Source: Gnetum montanum
Lineage: Eukaryota; Streptophyta; Gnetopsida; Gnetales; Gnetaceae
DNA: 64,000 nucleotides
Assembly: GCA_015680685.1 (NCBI GenBank)
Contig: MNCI01033476.1
Span: 509,222-573,221 of the forward strand
Reading direction: 5' to 3'
The notes below the pieces were generated by a model, which was not told the DNA's origin, searched no databases, and saw only the letters and a program-made list of their open reading frames with translations. Positions 1 to 13,221 of this stretch are shown here, one piece after another. Both the position numbers and the translations under genes were made by a program. Numbering within the stretch: the stretch's first letter is position 1; every line of letters begins with the position of its first letter.

Positions 1-3000
1 GCAAAATAGAATTAATTCAGCTAGCAAAAGAGCAACTGGAAGATTGACATCTGAAAGGTTAGTTAAGAGAACTCTACAGAAAAATTCAACTCAGAATTTG
101 ATCAGGAAAGATACTTCAAGAAGACATAGGAAGAGTTCTGATAAGAAGGGGTTTTCAACAAGATCTGATACATTGCAACAGGAGAAAGCTAGAGGATGGA
201 AGTGGAAAGAGGGTATAAAAACACTTGCAAAGGAGAATCCTGAAGGAACAGATAATGCAGATGATTTGAAGAAGAAGAGGAGAAGGAGAAAGAAAAGAAA
301 GAGAAATCAAGATGTTCCTCAGGATGAAGTTTTGTGTGTCAAGAGAAGGATTAGGTATCTTTTGATCAAGATGAAGCAGGAACAAAATCTTATTGATGCC
401 TATTCAGGAGAAGGTTGGAAAGGCCAAAGGTTAGTTAAGTTTACTCTCTGCATTTACCATTGTTATTACAAGTTCTTGTTTAGTTCGATAGCAATCTTTC
501 ATTTTTAATAAGGTTTTTAGCTCTGTGTATATTGAAAATATTGGAAAATGGGTGCCATTTTTTATACCTTAATCTTTTCTTAAGAGTTAGACCCCCTCAA
601 GATCTCAACGTTATTTTAATATTATACACTGCACTTTCCTACAAAGTTTACAGAAATGATAATTGGAATCAAGATAATGACCTATTGATCTATGTAACTA
701 CAAATTATTCCCCCTTTGTTGTACTCAAGTATATCTGTAATATTTACGATATATGTTTTGGTCACGTTTGGATCCAACTTGTAATCTAATAGGATGTACT
801 TGCACTTGTGATCCCATATTAATAGCAAACTTTGTAAAATTGGGATGCCGTGTACCATTGTTTCAGTTTGAATAATGCCATAGGAATAACAGCATTAATC
901 TGATCATAGAATTAACCAAAATGTTATAGAACAGAGAAATATCATCATTGGATAGAGCAAATATCAGGTATGTAATCTTTTTATAGAAAAGCCACCTACC
1001 TAACCAAGCGCTGGCAGCAATTATTTCTGCTTGCTGACAGTCCCAACATCATGACCATGAAAATTCTCCCATAGATTGAACAATGGTTTTTGCAGTTCTT
1101 TCATACAGAGCACCACCGCTTCATTGTGGTGAAAGAAGAAGGCTTTACAAGCAGTTTCTCCCTAGTCATTGAGCATAATTATTTTTTTATGACATAGTGG
1201 TGGAGGTCATAAGGATGGGGTTCCAAAATGTGGAGGAGCTCTGATACTAAATATTGAAAAATAAAGGTATTCAAATGTAAGATTTAACAATAGGCTACTC
1301 ACAAATACCAAATGAAAAGTTGTATTGAGAGGATAGGGAATGACATCTTTGGAGTATCCAAAAAATTAAGTACATAAAAAAGGAAACTTGGTGGTAAAGT
1401 GAGGAAGTGCAACAAAAAATTAAAGATAAAAGATATTTCAAGAAGTGACAATAGAGTAGGAGACATGATGATTTTGAAAGATACACAACAGCAAAGAATG
1501 TGGTGAAGAAGACAATGAACAAGGCTAAGCACAATGCTTTTGATACCTTTTATGAGAAGCTAGGAACTAAGGAAAGTGAAAAATTGATTTACAAGTTAGC
1601 TAAGACTCAAAACAAAAGGAGTAAATATACCTTGACTATATTAGATGTATCAAGTCAAATGACCAAAGAATTTTGGTTATAGACAATGAATCATGGAGTG
1701 ATCGAGGATCTATTTTTAGGGTCTTCTTAATAAAGAATTTTCAAGAGATGAATTTAATTGTGCAAGATTGTATGTGAGAATGATAAACTATATTCATGCT
1801 TTTGAAATTAAGAAAGCTTTAAGGAAAATGAAAAATGGTAAAGCGATGGGGTCGGGTGACATCCTTGTAGAGGTTAGAAAGTTTATAGGAGATAAAGGGA
1901 TCACTTGGTTGACAAATTTATTCAACAATACGGAGAGGGGGGAGGTTTTGGTGGTAGGGGTGGGGGGTGTGTGGGGAGAGGAAATGTCAAATGATTTAAG
2001 GAAAAACACTCTAGTATCTATCTACAAGAACAAGGGAGACATCAAAACTGTGACAACTATAAAGGAATCCAACTTGTGAACACACCTTGAAGTTATGGGA
2101 AGGAGTATAAAATATCATTTAAGGAAAGAATTGATACTTTTGAGAATCAGTTTGTTTTTATGCCTAGGAGATCAACTATGAAAATTATTTTCTTTCTAAG
2201 ATAACTGATAGAGAAATTTAGATGTAAAAAGAAGAAGCTGAATACAATTTTTTATTGATTGAGAAGAAATTTATGGGAGTCCCTCAAGAGATTATGTGTC
2301 AGGCTTTAAAGAGGAAACATAGTCCTATTGTATACATCAAGGTTATTTAGGACATGTATGATGGAGCCATAACTAGGATTTTTCCTATCTATGGAGAAAC
2401 TATTGACTTTCTCATGAAAGTAGGGCTACATTAAGGATTTACCCGAATCCCTTATTTGTTTGTCATTATCATAAAGAAGCTGGCTAAAAAAATACAGGAT
2501 AATATCTATATGTCTCTTAGTGTATGTTCTTTGTAGATGATATTATGTTGGTAGATAAATCTAAGGAAGTCCTTGCGACAAAAATGGAGACTTCAAAAAG
2601 AACTTGAGAATTAAAAAGGTTAAGGATTAGTAGAAGTAAATTAGAATACATGGGGTGCATTGTTATTGGAAAAAGCAAGTAGTGAAACTATTTAGATTAG
2701 AATTCTAAACTAAGAAGTTACACAAACTAAGTAATTGATACACTTGGGATCACTTGTACAAATGAATGGTGAGATTAACATGGATATAACAAATAGAATT
2801 GAAGTAGGATGGATGAAATAGTTAGAATTAGAAACTAGCTGTGTGCTTTGTGATAAAAGAATTTCTGCTATGTTGAAGGGAAGCTTCTACAAAATTATTA
2901 TTAGAGTGGCGATATCATATGGTGTGTAGTGTTGACCAATCATAAAATATTAGACTCAATGTGTGCATGTTGTATAGATGTGAATGCTAAGGTAGCTGTT

Positions 3001-6000
3001 GAGTATCAGTAGCAAAAAATAGAATTAACAATTCTCTTATTAGGAAAATTCTAGTGGTAGCACCTATAGATGAAAAGATTAAGGAAAGTTGTCTTAGATG
3101 GCTTGGTCACGTGCAAAAAATACTAGAGTGTACCTATAAAAAAGGCTGCTTAATTGATGTAGACAGAAAATAACAAAGAGGTCAACTGAACCATACTTGA
3201 TATGCAAGAATAAATCAAGATGTCCAAGATTTCAGTATTAATGTTAATCTAGCTTTCAACAAAGGTGAATGATGAAGAAGATTTCATACAGTTAAACCAT
3301 GTAGTTAGGATAAGGCTAGGATGATGAAGAAATATAAGATGCAATCTATTTTTTGATAATCTTGTGCATGTAGATTCCACAAGTATTTTACAAGATTGAT
3401 TGGGAGGACCCAAGATAAATATTACGTTGAAGCCCACAATACATGTGAAAAGACATTCTCAACAAGGAGGACAACCTTACACTGAACTAGATATAAGGCA
3501 CCTCATCAGAAGGCTTCAGATTTGCATATCAGTCCTCAATATTTCTAAAATTTTTCTAAAAATGAGTGTGCATACAATATATTTGCAAAATGTTGAATAT
3601 TAACATAAACCTGGAATGGCCTATGACAAGATGAGATGGGCTGATATTCTCACAGAACTCATGAAGAAATGTCAGCATAAATTTATCTCTGATATTTTGT
3701 TAAATAATGGGAGCATCCACCTTCAAATATTATAAAAAACTACTTTATTGATCTCTCAAAGGAAGGTTGGTTTATGATTGTACTGATGTGATCAACATTT
3801 TGACGCTGAACCGAGGTTTTGACAGTGGACACTGAAAGTGTTGACCAAGATGTGAGGTCACAGTGTGAAGCAAAATTTGATAAATTAGTAGAAAAAAATC
3901 AAAGAGGCCATACTTCACATGGAGCTTTGGGTTTTCTGCTTGTTTAAGGAGTATTTCTTGAAAGGAAGCAGGTTTCTTCTTAAAAAAAAAAAAAAACTGT
4001 GTATTCAAAATGTCTGAACTACTTCAGCACATAGAGGAGAATGTCTGTAGGCCTATTTTCTTTATAAATATTTCACAATGGACGAAAAGTATGCAGAACA
4101 GCAAAAGGACCTACCTGATGTATCAATATCATTATCCTCCTTTTCCATTTTTGAAGAGAGTGATGGGGTCTCCTGGACTTTTGACTTGTAGAATCCAGTG
4201 TTATTGTCACATTATGCTAGCTAGTTGTTTTGGTATCTTGTTATGGTAGTGCTTTCATCCTTGTATCTTTAATGTTTGACAATGAACTGGCTATAATGAA
4301 TGACGAACATTATAGTATTAAAAGCTAGTTTCTTCATGACTTTCTCCTTTTTGAATCAAGTATCAGCATCCTTCTTTATATGTTGACTTGGGCAAAAATT
4401 CCGTGACCTATTTAGCATATGCACAAACCATTAGTAAATTTCTGAATAATTACTTATGGATTACCAATGGCTTTTGTTTTATTTATATATTTGTGATTCA
4501 TTCATGTATGAGCATAATGGCCTAAACTGCTTGTTTGCAGTCTGTTCTCTTTCTTAAAGAAAGTATAGTGTCTTTACACATCTGTAATGTAGGGTGAATT
4601 ATTGTTTCTATCTTTCTTCATGATGAGCAAAACAAAGTTTATTGTTATCAGCCGTGAAAAGCTTAGACCAGAGAAGGAGCTGCAAAGAGCTGGCAACCAG
4701 ATATTGAAATGCAAACTGGGTATTCGTGAAGCTATTCACCGTCTTGATCTGATAGGAGCAGAGGGATCTATTGCAGATTCTGTTATTGACCCAGAAGGGC
4801 GTATATATCATGAACATGTAATTTTGTAGTGACTTGTTTTTTCCAAATTATACAAAGTTTTTTGTTTCTGTAGAATATTATCATAAGGCGATACCTGTGT
4901 TTTATTAAGGCATAATTAAAATTCTTAGTTTAGAATCAGAAGTTCATTATCCAGCTGCTAATAGCTATTTTAGTCTTACATCAGCTTTGTTTTGTTTTCT
5001 GAAATTTCTTTAAACAGATATTTTGTGCTGAATGCAAGATGCAAGACACTCTTCCAGATAATGATATAATACTGTGTGATGGTGCTTGCAATCGTGGCTT
5101 TCACCAAAAATGTCTGAATCCTCCTTTGGCAACTGAAAACAGTATGGGGAATATAGATATTACTCTTTCTTTATTGTTGTCTTATCCATTGTTTGCAGTT
5201 TACAAATAACGTTCACTTTGGATTTACATGTTCATTAATCATAAAATGAATTTCCATTGCAAATGATTTGTCAAACACTGGCTGCAATGACAAGGAATAG
5301 CATGTACAGTCCTAACAGACTGTTGCACTTCGACTTCGTTGATTTAAGCTACCACAGTAACTTGAATAGATTTTGGCTAATTTTCAGAGTTTTATAAGCC
5401 AAGGATGAAAATTTTCCATTTATATTATAATTCCATAATTTTCAAAAAGAATGATCAACTGAGCATTGATTCCTTTGTGATTGATTTTCCAGTTGTCTTA
5501 CAGACAGGATAATCCTTGACATTCTAGAGAGGAAGGCATGAATAGAAATTATCTAATTAAAAATGTTTCCCGTAACAGATGTTATGTCCTCATGCCATGG
5601 GAATTGTATGTCTTTTCTGCTTATGTCTACCAACCATATTGTCTGTTAGGTCAATATTCTGATTTAGGAATTCAACATTTGTAGGGATTGTATGCTGGTT
5701 GTCACCTGCATTGTTCCATTGTTAAAAAGTTTACCAATTTTAATTGTTTTATAAATGACTCGTTGCATTGCATTGTATGACTCGTTGGTACATTTTGTCC
5801 TGCGTGTGTTTCTGAAAGCTAGGTATAATAGATTTCCTATGCTTTATTTTGTAAACATCGTAGTGGATGTTATTATATTTTACAGTTCCTCCTGGTGATC
5901 AAGGTTGGCTTTGTAAAGTTTGTGAATGTAAGTCCGAGGGCTTGGAAGCAATAAATGCTTATCTGGGAACACAGTTTACAGTAACTTCTAGTTGGGAGGT

Positions 6001-8149
6001 CGGTAAATACCCTAATCTAACAGTAATATTTTGTAGTAAAAATTGCTTTATATATGAATTCTGATTATACTTTGATCAACCTACCTTTCCAGGAAATTTT
6101 CGTTGAAGCAGCAAAAGTTGCAAATGGTGAGAATACCTCAGCTGGACCAGATGAAGAATGGCCATCAGATGATTCTGAGGATGATGACTATGATCCAGAG
6201 AAACAAGAAATGAGAAATGAAACAGGCTATGAAAATGATAGTGATGATTCTGTGGATTCTGGGAGTACAGATTACCTTAGTGAAAGTGACATTTCAGAGA
6301 CATCATTAACAAATGATCTGTGTTTGGATTCACTCAAACAGAAGCTGAATGAAGCTGGTGATAAAAACATGAATGAGATTATAACCTGCATTGATTCTGA
6401 TGGAAATGAAGATTCATGCATTCCAGTGACAGGGAAGCGGCAACGGAGAGATGTTGACTATAAAAAGTTGAATGATGTAAGTTGTTCATGATACAAAACT
6501 TTTTCTGAAGAAAGAATTTTTCATTGAGAGTATGGTAGGAACATCTAAAATTTTATACTTTATAAAAGGCTAAGTAGCATGAATGTTTAACTTGTTATTT
6601 CATGTCATTTCTGTTTAGGAAATGTTTGGAAAGGAAGAGCCAGACAAAGATGAACTCAGTGTCGATGAGGACTGGGGACCTCAGAAAAGGGCTAGAAAGG
6701 AGAAGCAACAGGAGACAAATGCTGGAATGGCATCTGAAGAGAATAAGCCTCTTAGCACAGAACAAACAGTGAAAGAAGAACGTCTTTCACAAAATGATGT
6801 GAAAACAAAGAGGCATATTGTTAGACTGCCGGCAGATGCAGTTGAGGTATCTGAACTGATTGTCATACAGGATGAAAGATATCAGAATCATTTCAAAATA
6901 TTGTTCTTTTGAATATGAAACTGAAACTGCTACGCTGATGTGTCGTACAACATTATATATTGCTTGGTTTTGTTGCATTATCTGGTGTGTACTACTATAG
7001 TTAATAATACTTTGCTTTTGCCTAGAACATATCAGGATAAGTAACACAGAAGTTAGGCTGGCAATGATATAAATTTTTTTAAAAAGTATATTGCCTTCTT
7101 AACTATGAAATCATGAAAAAAGGCACAATCCATAACTTTTGTAAGAGATGACAATGAATTATTTGCAAAACTTAATCTGGTTTCTTCTTTGTCAAAATTT
7201 TCCTGAATTGATATGAGTAACATAATAGGTGAATACACTCACTTGAAACTGCCAAATTACAATAGTGATAGTGAAAAACATTCAATCAAATTTTGTTTCT
7301 TGGAATCTAGAACGCTCTTTTGTCATTAATGCTTATTATTTTTTAAGAGTATTTACAAGGTGTTATCCTCAGTCTTGCCACGTGCTTTTCAATTAAGAAT
7401 CAGATGTAGACAACTACTGGATTTCACGATACAGATTACAAAACACTGCAAAATTCCATCATATTTGCAGTTGTCAGAACTGAAACATTGACTATAACAC
7501 AGTACTTTGGTCAAACTTAACATAACAGTACGGTGCTCCGAGCATAACTCAGACTCACAACGTATGACAAACAAAGCAACAGGCTCAAGCAGTTGAGCTA
7601 TGCTCTCATTGGCAAATTCCATCATATGCTCAAGGGAGCTTTGTAATTATATAATTCATTAAATGCCTTTTTATTATGTCTTCATTTTTAGTGCAGTGGT
7701 TCTTAACAGAAGCTTAAAGTAGTGTTTGTTCCCTTGTTCCTGTTTTTTTTTTCTTTTTACTTTTATAATAAATAGATTGTCTTACTTGTATTTCACGAAG
7801 CCTATGGTTATTTATCCAAGTAACTGTGATTTATCCTTATTATTATTTCATTTAGGAACTTCGTAAAGTGTTTGCTGAGAATGAGCTACCATCAAGGTCA
7901 TTCAAGGAAAATCTTTCTCAAAAGCTAGGGCTTACATTTGGAAAGGTAACCCTTGCCTTGATCAATAATCCATTTCCCATACCATGTTTGAGTGCATTTT
8001 GCAATGGTGTTGCTCATTGTTTTCCAAAATTTCAAGGCTAGTTTTTATTCTATAATTTATTAATATAATTGTATTGTACACGTCATAATGTTTTGTAGGT
8101 TCACATGTGGTTTAAGAATGCTCGCTATATGGCTCTCAAAGGCCGAAAG
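1..8149 (+). CDS. PHD-finger/homeodomain gene, copy 1 (partial: 5' end outside window, 3' exons missing)
   Basis: Partial copy of the HAT3.1/PRHA-like gene described at 13222-24980. Exons by splice sites and homology: E1 up to 429 (enters at the last base of codon 80 of copy 2), E2 4652-4817, E3 5018-5141, E4 5886-5998, E5 6093-6476, E6 6619-6846, E7 7856-7945, E8 8099-8149. All introns are GT-AG. It encodes the basic NLS, the PHD finger, the acidic region and the first homeodomain. The exons for the second homeodomain and C-terminus are absent, because the copy stops at a poly(T) tract at 9910 within intron 8, just before a single N and a gap. No stop or frameshift interrupts the exons present. 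If real, it would be a truncated paralogue. An equally likely reading is an unresolved assembly duplicate. Confidence 0.8.
1310..3340 (+). mobile_element. Degenerate RTE-type LINE in intron 1 (copy 1)
   Basis: Conceptual translation across frameshifts and stops gives the plant RTE-clade reverse transcriptase series. In order it shows an N-terminal segment with [13 protein letters not shown] (about 1500-1680), an RT start with [13 protein letters not shown] and WLTNLFNN (1800-1930), a segment with [13 protein letters not shown]-like residues (to 2050), a GRST block (about 2165), the FVDD active-site box (2530-2545) and the C-terminal LRWLGHV motif (about 3095-3120). The 3' end is near 3340, at a GGCTAGGATGATGAAG tail typical of RTE 3' ends. 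The upstream endonuclease was not recognised, so the copy is 5'-truncated or decayed. It lies in sense orientation within the 4.2-kb intron 1. Confidence 0.8.
3341..4651 (+). other. Remainder of intron 1 (copy 1), no gene recognised
   Basis: AT-rich intron sequence with an A14 run near 3981-3994 and short shadow ORFs only. It ends at the acceptor TTGTTATCAG before exon 2 at 4652. The same sequence is at 16801-18111. Confidence 0.6.
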
Positions 8150-9910
8150 GTGCACATTTTTCTCCTAAAATTTACATGGAAAATATTTTTATTACATACG
8201 ATAAGAGACTATTCGGATCAATTGGATGGATCTTTGTTTTATTATTTTAGCATCCTTCTGACAGCTTGAATTCTTAAGAAAAAAAACCTTGTTCTATGCA
8301 AGTTGTGTTCTTATCTATAAATATTGTGTTATGCACAGCTATATTTGCTAATGTTTATATTACAGAATGTATGATGCAGTTTGCTTTAAAAAATGTAATG
8401 AAAATGGCATTTGTAATTTGGATGCCTCTATGTATTCATTGGAGAGTCAGTGAGGCATAGCTTACTTGGCTAGAGTATGCAGCATGTGTTTTGCAAGTCA
8501 TACATTCGATCCCAAGGAAGCATACTGAGATGCATACTAACTTGGTCACATAGTAAAAGTATACCTTCAGGCGATATGTCAAGTAGACAGTCAGCCAGAG
8601 AAAATTATCATTACATTCTTTGCCTACCTTAATGGTCGATGGAATAAGGACACCTTGAAAATGCTGTATTAGTTATGGTAATCATTTCATATCAATTATC
8701 TTACCCACTAGGCTATGTTACAACATTTTGATGCAAACTCTTGTCATAGCTCAGCTCATAAGCTCTTTGTCAATGTATCTGCACCTTTCTTATATGTAAA
8801 TAAATTATAAATTAGATAATGCTGGCCCAGGTATGAGCTGAGAGCTCAATGGTTCTTTAATCACATGCTAAGTTTCTAGCACCTGCAGCTACAAAGTTCA
8901 AACCCTTGTGTTGCAAAAGTTCCATGCAGAAAATCTATGCACCATGACATTGCTGCTCAAAAATTTGTCTTACTTATGCTTTACAGTTGGAAGATGGTAA
9001 GTTACCTCTTATCAAAAAATAAAAAGGTTAACCTTTTAAGCAAAGCAGGGTTCAGTATTGTCATACTGATCAATTGATGTTTCATCAAAATAGGTTCCTG
9101 TGGTTCACCTAAATGGTTTTTGATACACATTGCCTTACAAACGATGACATGGATATTGTTATCAGGTTCTTTTTGTTTCTATAATGTCAAAAACCTGATG
9201 TTTACTAACTATACCTTATCTGTATTATTTAATGTGCACACCTGTGCACACAGAAGGATATTTGATTACCATTGTGTTTGCTTTTAAGGTCACTTTGAAA
9301 CAATGAAAAAATTGATAAGCCTAATAATAATAATAATAGAAAATATTAAATATTTGTTACTTTTCATACAACACCTAACCCTGATGCCCTTATCTATATG
9401 CCTTTTTGGAACTACAACAATGTTCTTAATCAAATGATGTATATTCCATCACTGAATTTGGGCTAAATTCTAATTAATATCTGCATTGAGATGAGGATAA
9501 CATTACAAGTTCACATGTATGGCAACCTAGATATGAACTGTAATGTTGTATTGCAGAGTGATTTGAAGTATATCTTTTGTAGTATGCAATGCAATGTACA
9601 AGACTAAATGCATGTGTAAACTGAATGAACCACCTGAATGATCAAATGTTGTAGCATTTTTTTTTCATATTCTCAGACTGTGCCTTTCAATTTGAGAAAT
9701 GTTGTTGAAAATTCTAAGTACAAAATTGATGCACAATTGTATCAAAACTCCAAAATGTTGACACAAAATACAAAAACTAGGTACCATGAAAATTGCAATT
9801 TATGTGAAAGGCATCAAGCCATTTTTTGAACATAGAAGTTTTAGCAACGTAGTACTTCTTGAAGTTACAAGTTTAAGCAACATAGTAGATTCTGCATGTT
9901 TTTTTTTTTT
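8150..9910 (+). other. Intron 8 (copy 1), truncated at a poly(T) tract
   Basis: Non-coding sequence after the GT donor at 8150, containing the SINE-like remnant and a short (TAA)n tract near 9321. The intron has no acceptor before the assembly break at 9911. Confidence 0.7.
8440..8600 (+). repeat. tRNA-derived SINE-like remnant in intron 8 (copy 1)
   Basis: A box A-like stretch (TAGCTTACTTGGCTAGAG, near 8458) is followed about 40 bp later by a box B-like CATTCGATCCC (8503-8513). This is the pol III internal promoter arrangement of tRNA-derived SINEs. No cloverleaf is apparent, so it is not a tRNA gene. A diverged relative lies at 11515-11610. A second weaker tRNA-like stretch follows at about 8830-8960 (GAGCTCAATGGTT and AGTTCAAACCC). 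Confidence 0.5.
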
Positions 9911-11092
9911 NACTTACCCTTAAGATATAAAGAAAGAAACATATGTATCTAAAAGATTATTTCTTTCTTTCACATGCAACTTATTTAGCATATCTCTCAT
10001 TACAATGTATTCAAAAATTCATTCTTAGAGGTTGTGTTTATTTTTGGAAGTGTTGCTATGGCTCAAATGGTTCATTAAGGAAGAAAGCACTTTTATTGCT
10101 TAGATGGTTTGCTTCCACATCTTCTTTTTTAAGCGAAGGTTGNNNNNNNNNNNNNNNNNNNNNNNNNNNNNNNNNNNNNNNNNNNNNNNNNNNNNNNNNN
10201 NNNNNNNNNNNNNNNNNNNNNNNNNNNNNNNNNNNNNNNNNNNNNNNNNNNNNNNNNNNNNNNNNNNNNNNNNNNNNNNNNNNNNNNNNNNNNNNNNNNN
10301 NNNNNNNNNNNNNNNNNNNNNNNNNNNNNNNNNNNNNNNNNNNNNNNNNNNNNNNNNNNNNNNNNNNNNNNNNNNNNNNNNNNNNNNNNNNNNNNNNNNN
10401 NNNNNNNNNNNNNNNNNNNNNNNNNNNNNNNNNNNNNNNNNNNNNNNNNNNNNNNNNNNNNNNNNNNNNNNNNNNNNNNNNNNNNNNNNNNNNNNNNNNN
10501 NNNNNNNNNNNNNNNNNNNNNNNNNNNNNNNNNNNNNNNNNNNNNNNNNNNNNNNNNNNNNNNNNNNNNNNNNNNNNNNNNNNNNNNNNNNNNNNNNNNN
10601 NNNNNNNNNNNNNNNNNNNNNNNNNNNNNNNNNNNNNNNNNNNNNNNNNNNNNNNNNNNNNNNNNNNNNNNNNNNNNNNNNNNNNNNNNNNNNNNNNNNN
10701 NNNNNNNNNNNNNNNNNNNNNNNNNNNNNNNNNNNNNNNNNNNNNNNNNNNNNNNNNNNNNNNNNNNNNNNNNNNNNNNNNNNNNNNNNNNNNNNNNNNN
10801 NNNNNNNNNNNNNNNNNNNNNNNNNNNNNNNNNNNNNNNNNNNNNNNNNNNNNNNNNNNNNNNNNNNNNNNNNNNNNNNNNNNNNNNNNNNNNNNNNNNN
10901 NNNNNNNNNNNNNNNNNNNNNNNNNNNNNNNNNNNNNNNNNNNNNNNNNNNNNNNNNNNNNNNNNNNNNNNNNNNNNNNNNNNNNNNNNNNNNNNNNNNN
11001 NNNNNNNNNNNNNNNNNNNNNNNNNNNNNNNNNNNNNNNNNNNNNNNNNNNNNNNNNNNNNNNNNNNNNNNNNNNNNNNNNNNNNNNNNNNN
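9911..11092. other. Assembly discontinuity: single N, 231-bp island, 950-base N gap
   Basis: Position 9911 is an isolated N exactly where identity with copy 2 ends. Positions 9912-10142 are readable sequence with no match recognised elsewhere in the window, and 10143-11092 is a run of 950 N. Apparent long reading frames through this interval are artefacts of the N run. Confidence 0.98.
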
Positions 11093-11305
11093 GGGTCACA
11101 TCTATTATGTTTTGGGCCTAGCAACCTCCCAAGTTTGAATATGTTTAAAGGTCCTATACTTTACAATTGTTCAAAATAAATTTATAGTAAGACATTTGTT
11201 TATTTAGTGGGTCACATCTATTATGTTTTGGACCTAGTAACCTCCCAAGTTTGATTCTGTTTTAAGGTCATATACTTTACAATTGCTCAAAATAAATCTT
11301 TTGAA
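11093..11305 (+). repeat. Two-copy tandem repeat, period 116 bp
   Basis: GGGTCACATCTATTATGTTT starts at 11093 and again at 11209. The following about 95 bp match with scattered substitutions, through CTTTACAATTG and CAAAATAAAT. The left copy abuts the N gap, so more units may be hidden in it. Confidence 0.85.
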
Positions 11306-11359
11306 AATTTAACTAAACATTTTTAATAGCATGTTGGAATGAGTTATATCTTATTGGTA

Positions 11360-11660
11360 AAACCTTTGGGGGTGTTGGAACCCGAAATAATTGAAACATA
11401 GGTAGATCCCAAGATTTTTAGACATTTATAACTTAATGCTACCAAGCCAAGACTTGTATCACTAGGTTAACATTGGTAAAATCTTTAATTTGCTTCCATT
11501 GCACCATAAGTTCATTTGGTTAGTGAGGCATTGCTATATTGCTTAGAGCATGCATTTTGTGATTTGAAAGTTATAATTCCAAAAGATATGCTGATGTATA
11601 TAGTTGAGTTTTGCTTGAGTTCTACCAAAGTTATATATATATATATATGACTTTAATAGT
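11360..11660. repeat. Decayed SINE-like remnants and a (TA)n microsatellite
   Basis: 11376-11475 resembles, on the minus strand, the SINE-like family seen at 28750-28905 and 58560-58710: GTGTTGGAACC, AATAATTG, then CACTAGGTTAAC. 11515-11610 resembles, on the plus strand, the element in intron 8 (AGTGAGGCAT, AGAGCATGCA). A short TA dinucleotide run follows at about 11633-11648. Confidence 0.45.
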
Positions 11661-13221
11661 TAAGGTTTTCAAACATGGCTATACTCCAAAAGGTTTGCAC
11701 ACCGGCTTTCAATGGTAAAGTACAAACGGCATGTTTTTCAGGGGCTTACTGGACATTTACTTCTAAAAATTCTTGGGGGAAAGAAATTTAACTAGCGTCT
11801 CCAAAGGAAACGAGCAAAGAAATTAAAAAACCAACGTTATTCATTCAAAGCTTTGCTTTGGAAAAAGCAATTGCTTCACTTCTATCTGTGATTAGCCCAT
11901 GTCTGTTTAGGCCACTATAATCCAGTGATTCTTGCGAACCTACAGCGTCTCTATTAGGCTTCTGCTAATTGGTTTCATGTTTTAAATAAATCTTACCAAA
12001 ATCTTCAGTTGACATCACAGGGAAGTGGGATGATAAATTTTTCGGCGGTTCAACAGGTTCCTGTAATTAAATGAGTGGAGTGAAGAAATGTCAAGCATCT
12101 TATTGAAGGTTCTGAACTGCAGTGCTACCAGAGTATATAGCTGATCATATTCATGAAATCAGCAGTAAGATAAAATCGAATTGGGTGGAATTTGTCCAGG
12201 ACTTTGCTTTCGGTATGATTTGTGGGTTCAATCAAATTCAACGTTCTGTCATAAATATTGCAGGAAATGCTGTATGCTAATGCTTTCAACATTTTAAGGC
12301 TTCAGAGGTACTTTTATCAAAAAACATAAAAAATCTGTCATGTTCAAGTTGAGACAACTCTAATTTGACATGAAAGTTTTGTGCTGGTTTGACGAATTCG
12401 AATTTGTAGTTCTCAAAATTTTCCTAATCATTATGCATCAGTCATGGTATTTGGAAGGGTGCTTTCGCCTAAGTTTTCTTTATAACTTGCTTGGCATATC
12501 TGATAAATTTTTAGCACTTTTAATTCAATAGTGTCTGGTCTCCATTGTTGCTGACACATTCATTGCACCTTGTTTTTCCTAGAGGATGTTTGTTCAATAA
12601 ACTGTAATGTCTGGAGGGTTTTCAGTATTATTGAATGCAGTTTAGAAAGTAGGGTGTGATTGTCTTAAAAAAAATGGGAATTTCTTCTAACTTCAGTTAT
12701 GCATCTGAGCACACTAATAATAACCTTTCGTTCTTATTTGATTTTAATTCCTTGTTTTGAATATTTCTGATCTGTGCTGTACGGTGGTGCTGCCCTGATA
12801 ATCTAAAGCAAGGTATTCTTAATTAATTTCTTACTAGACCTTGGTTTCAATACTCTCGATTCCACATTAGCATTTTCTTTGTTAGCCGCTAGTGCATTTA
12901 GCGATTTCTTCTGCTAGCCCAAATCTAAATCTAATAAACCAGGATGGTAATTGTTAGGCCCCTAACGGCTTTTTGTTTGAGCATTATTCAACATACAATT
13001 TCGTATGTGAATTTGTTTTACAGATACTGGTTAATTCATTGACTGATTAGATTTTTCTTTGAAGACTACCCAAAATGTCAATGTTTTTTCTCGTTGCATA
13101 GGGCATGCTAGGCTCAAGTTACTTATTGGATTTGGAGGGTTACTGTACAGAATATTTAAAGAACTTTTCTTGGTTGCAGATTGAAGTTTGAAGTGGTTTT
13201 TCCTGCTTAGAGGAAGAAGCA
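11661..13221 (+). promoter_or_regulatory. Upstream region and probable 5' leader of the PHD/homeodomain gene
   Basis: No coding feature is recognised. The stretch holds the presumed promoter and 5' UTR of copy 2. A good 3' splice site (pyrimidine-rich, then TTGCAG ending at 13179) sits 42 bp before the start codon, suggesting an intron in the 5' UTR with leader sequence resuming at 13180. The upstream donor and transcription start cannot be placed. Short minus-strand ORFs here are shadows. Confidence 0.4.

Larger units (their letters stand above)
1..9910 (+). repeat. Direct repeat copy 1 of a 9.9-kb duplicated segment
   Basis: Positions 1-9910 correspond to 13461-23370 at a constant offset of 13460. 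Exons, introns, the LINE, SINE-like remnants and poly-tracts all match with no difference found by eye. The duplication runs off the left edge of the window, so its true 5' limit is unknown. Its right limit is the poly(T) run ending at 9910. Copy 2 continues there into normal intron sequence, while copy 1 hits an N and unrelated bases. Confidence 0.95.

Noticed and set aside
8455-8515. Possible tRNA gene (box A and box B present)
   Set aside because: No acceptor stem or cloverleaf could be drawn, and diverged relatives occur elsewhere, so it is treated as a SINE-like repeat.
1-9910. Calling two independent functional paralogues
   Set aside because: Complete identity including introns and the N at the junction makes an assembly duplicate at least equally likely. 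Copy 1 is reported as partial only.
9943-11138. Apparent long ORFs on both strands spanning 9943-11138
   Set aside because: They consist almost wholly of the N run at 10143-11092 and carry no sequence information.
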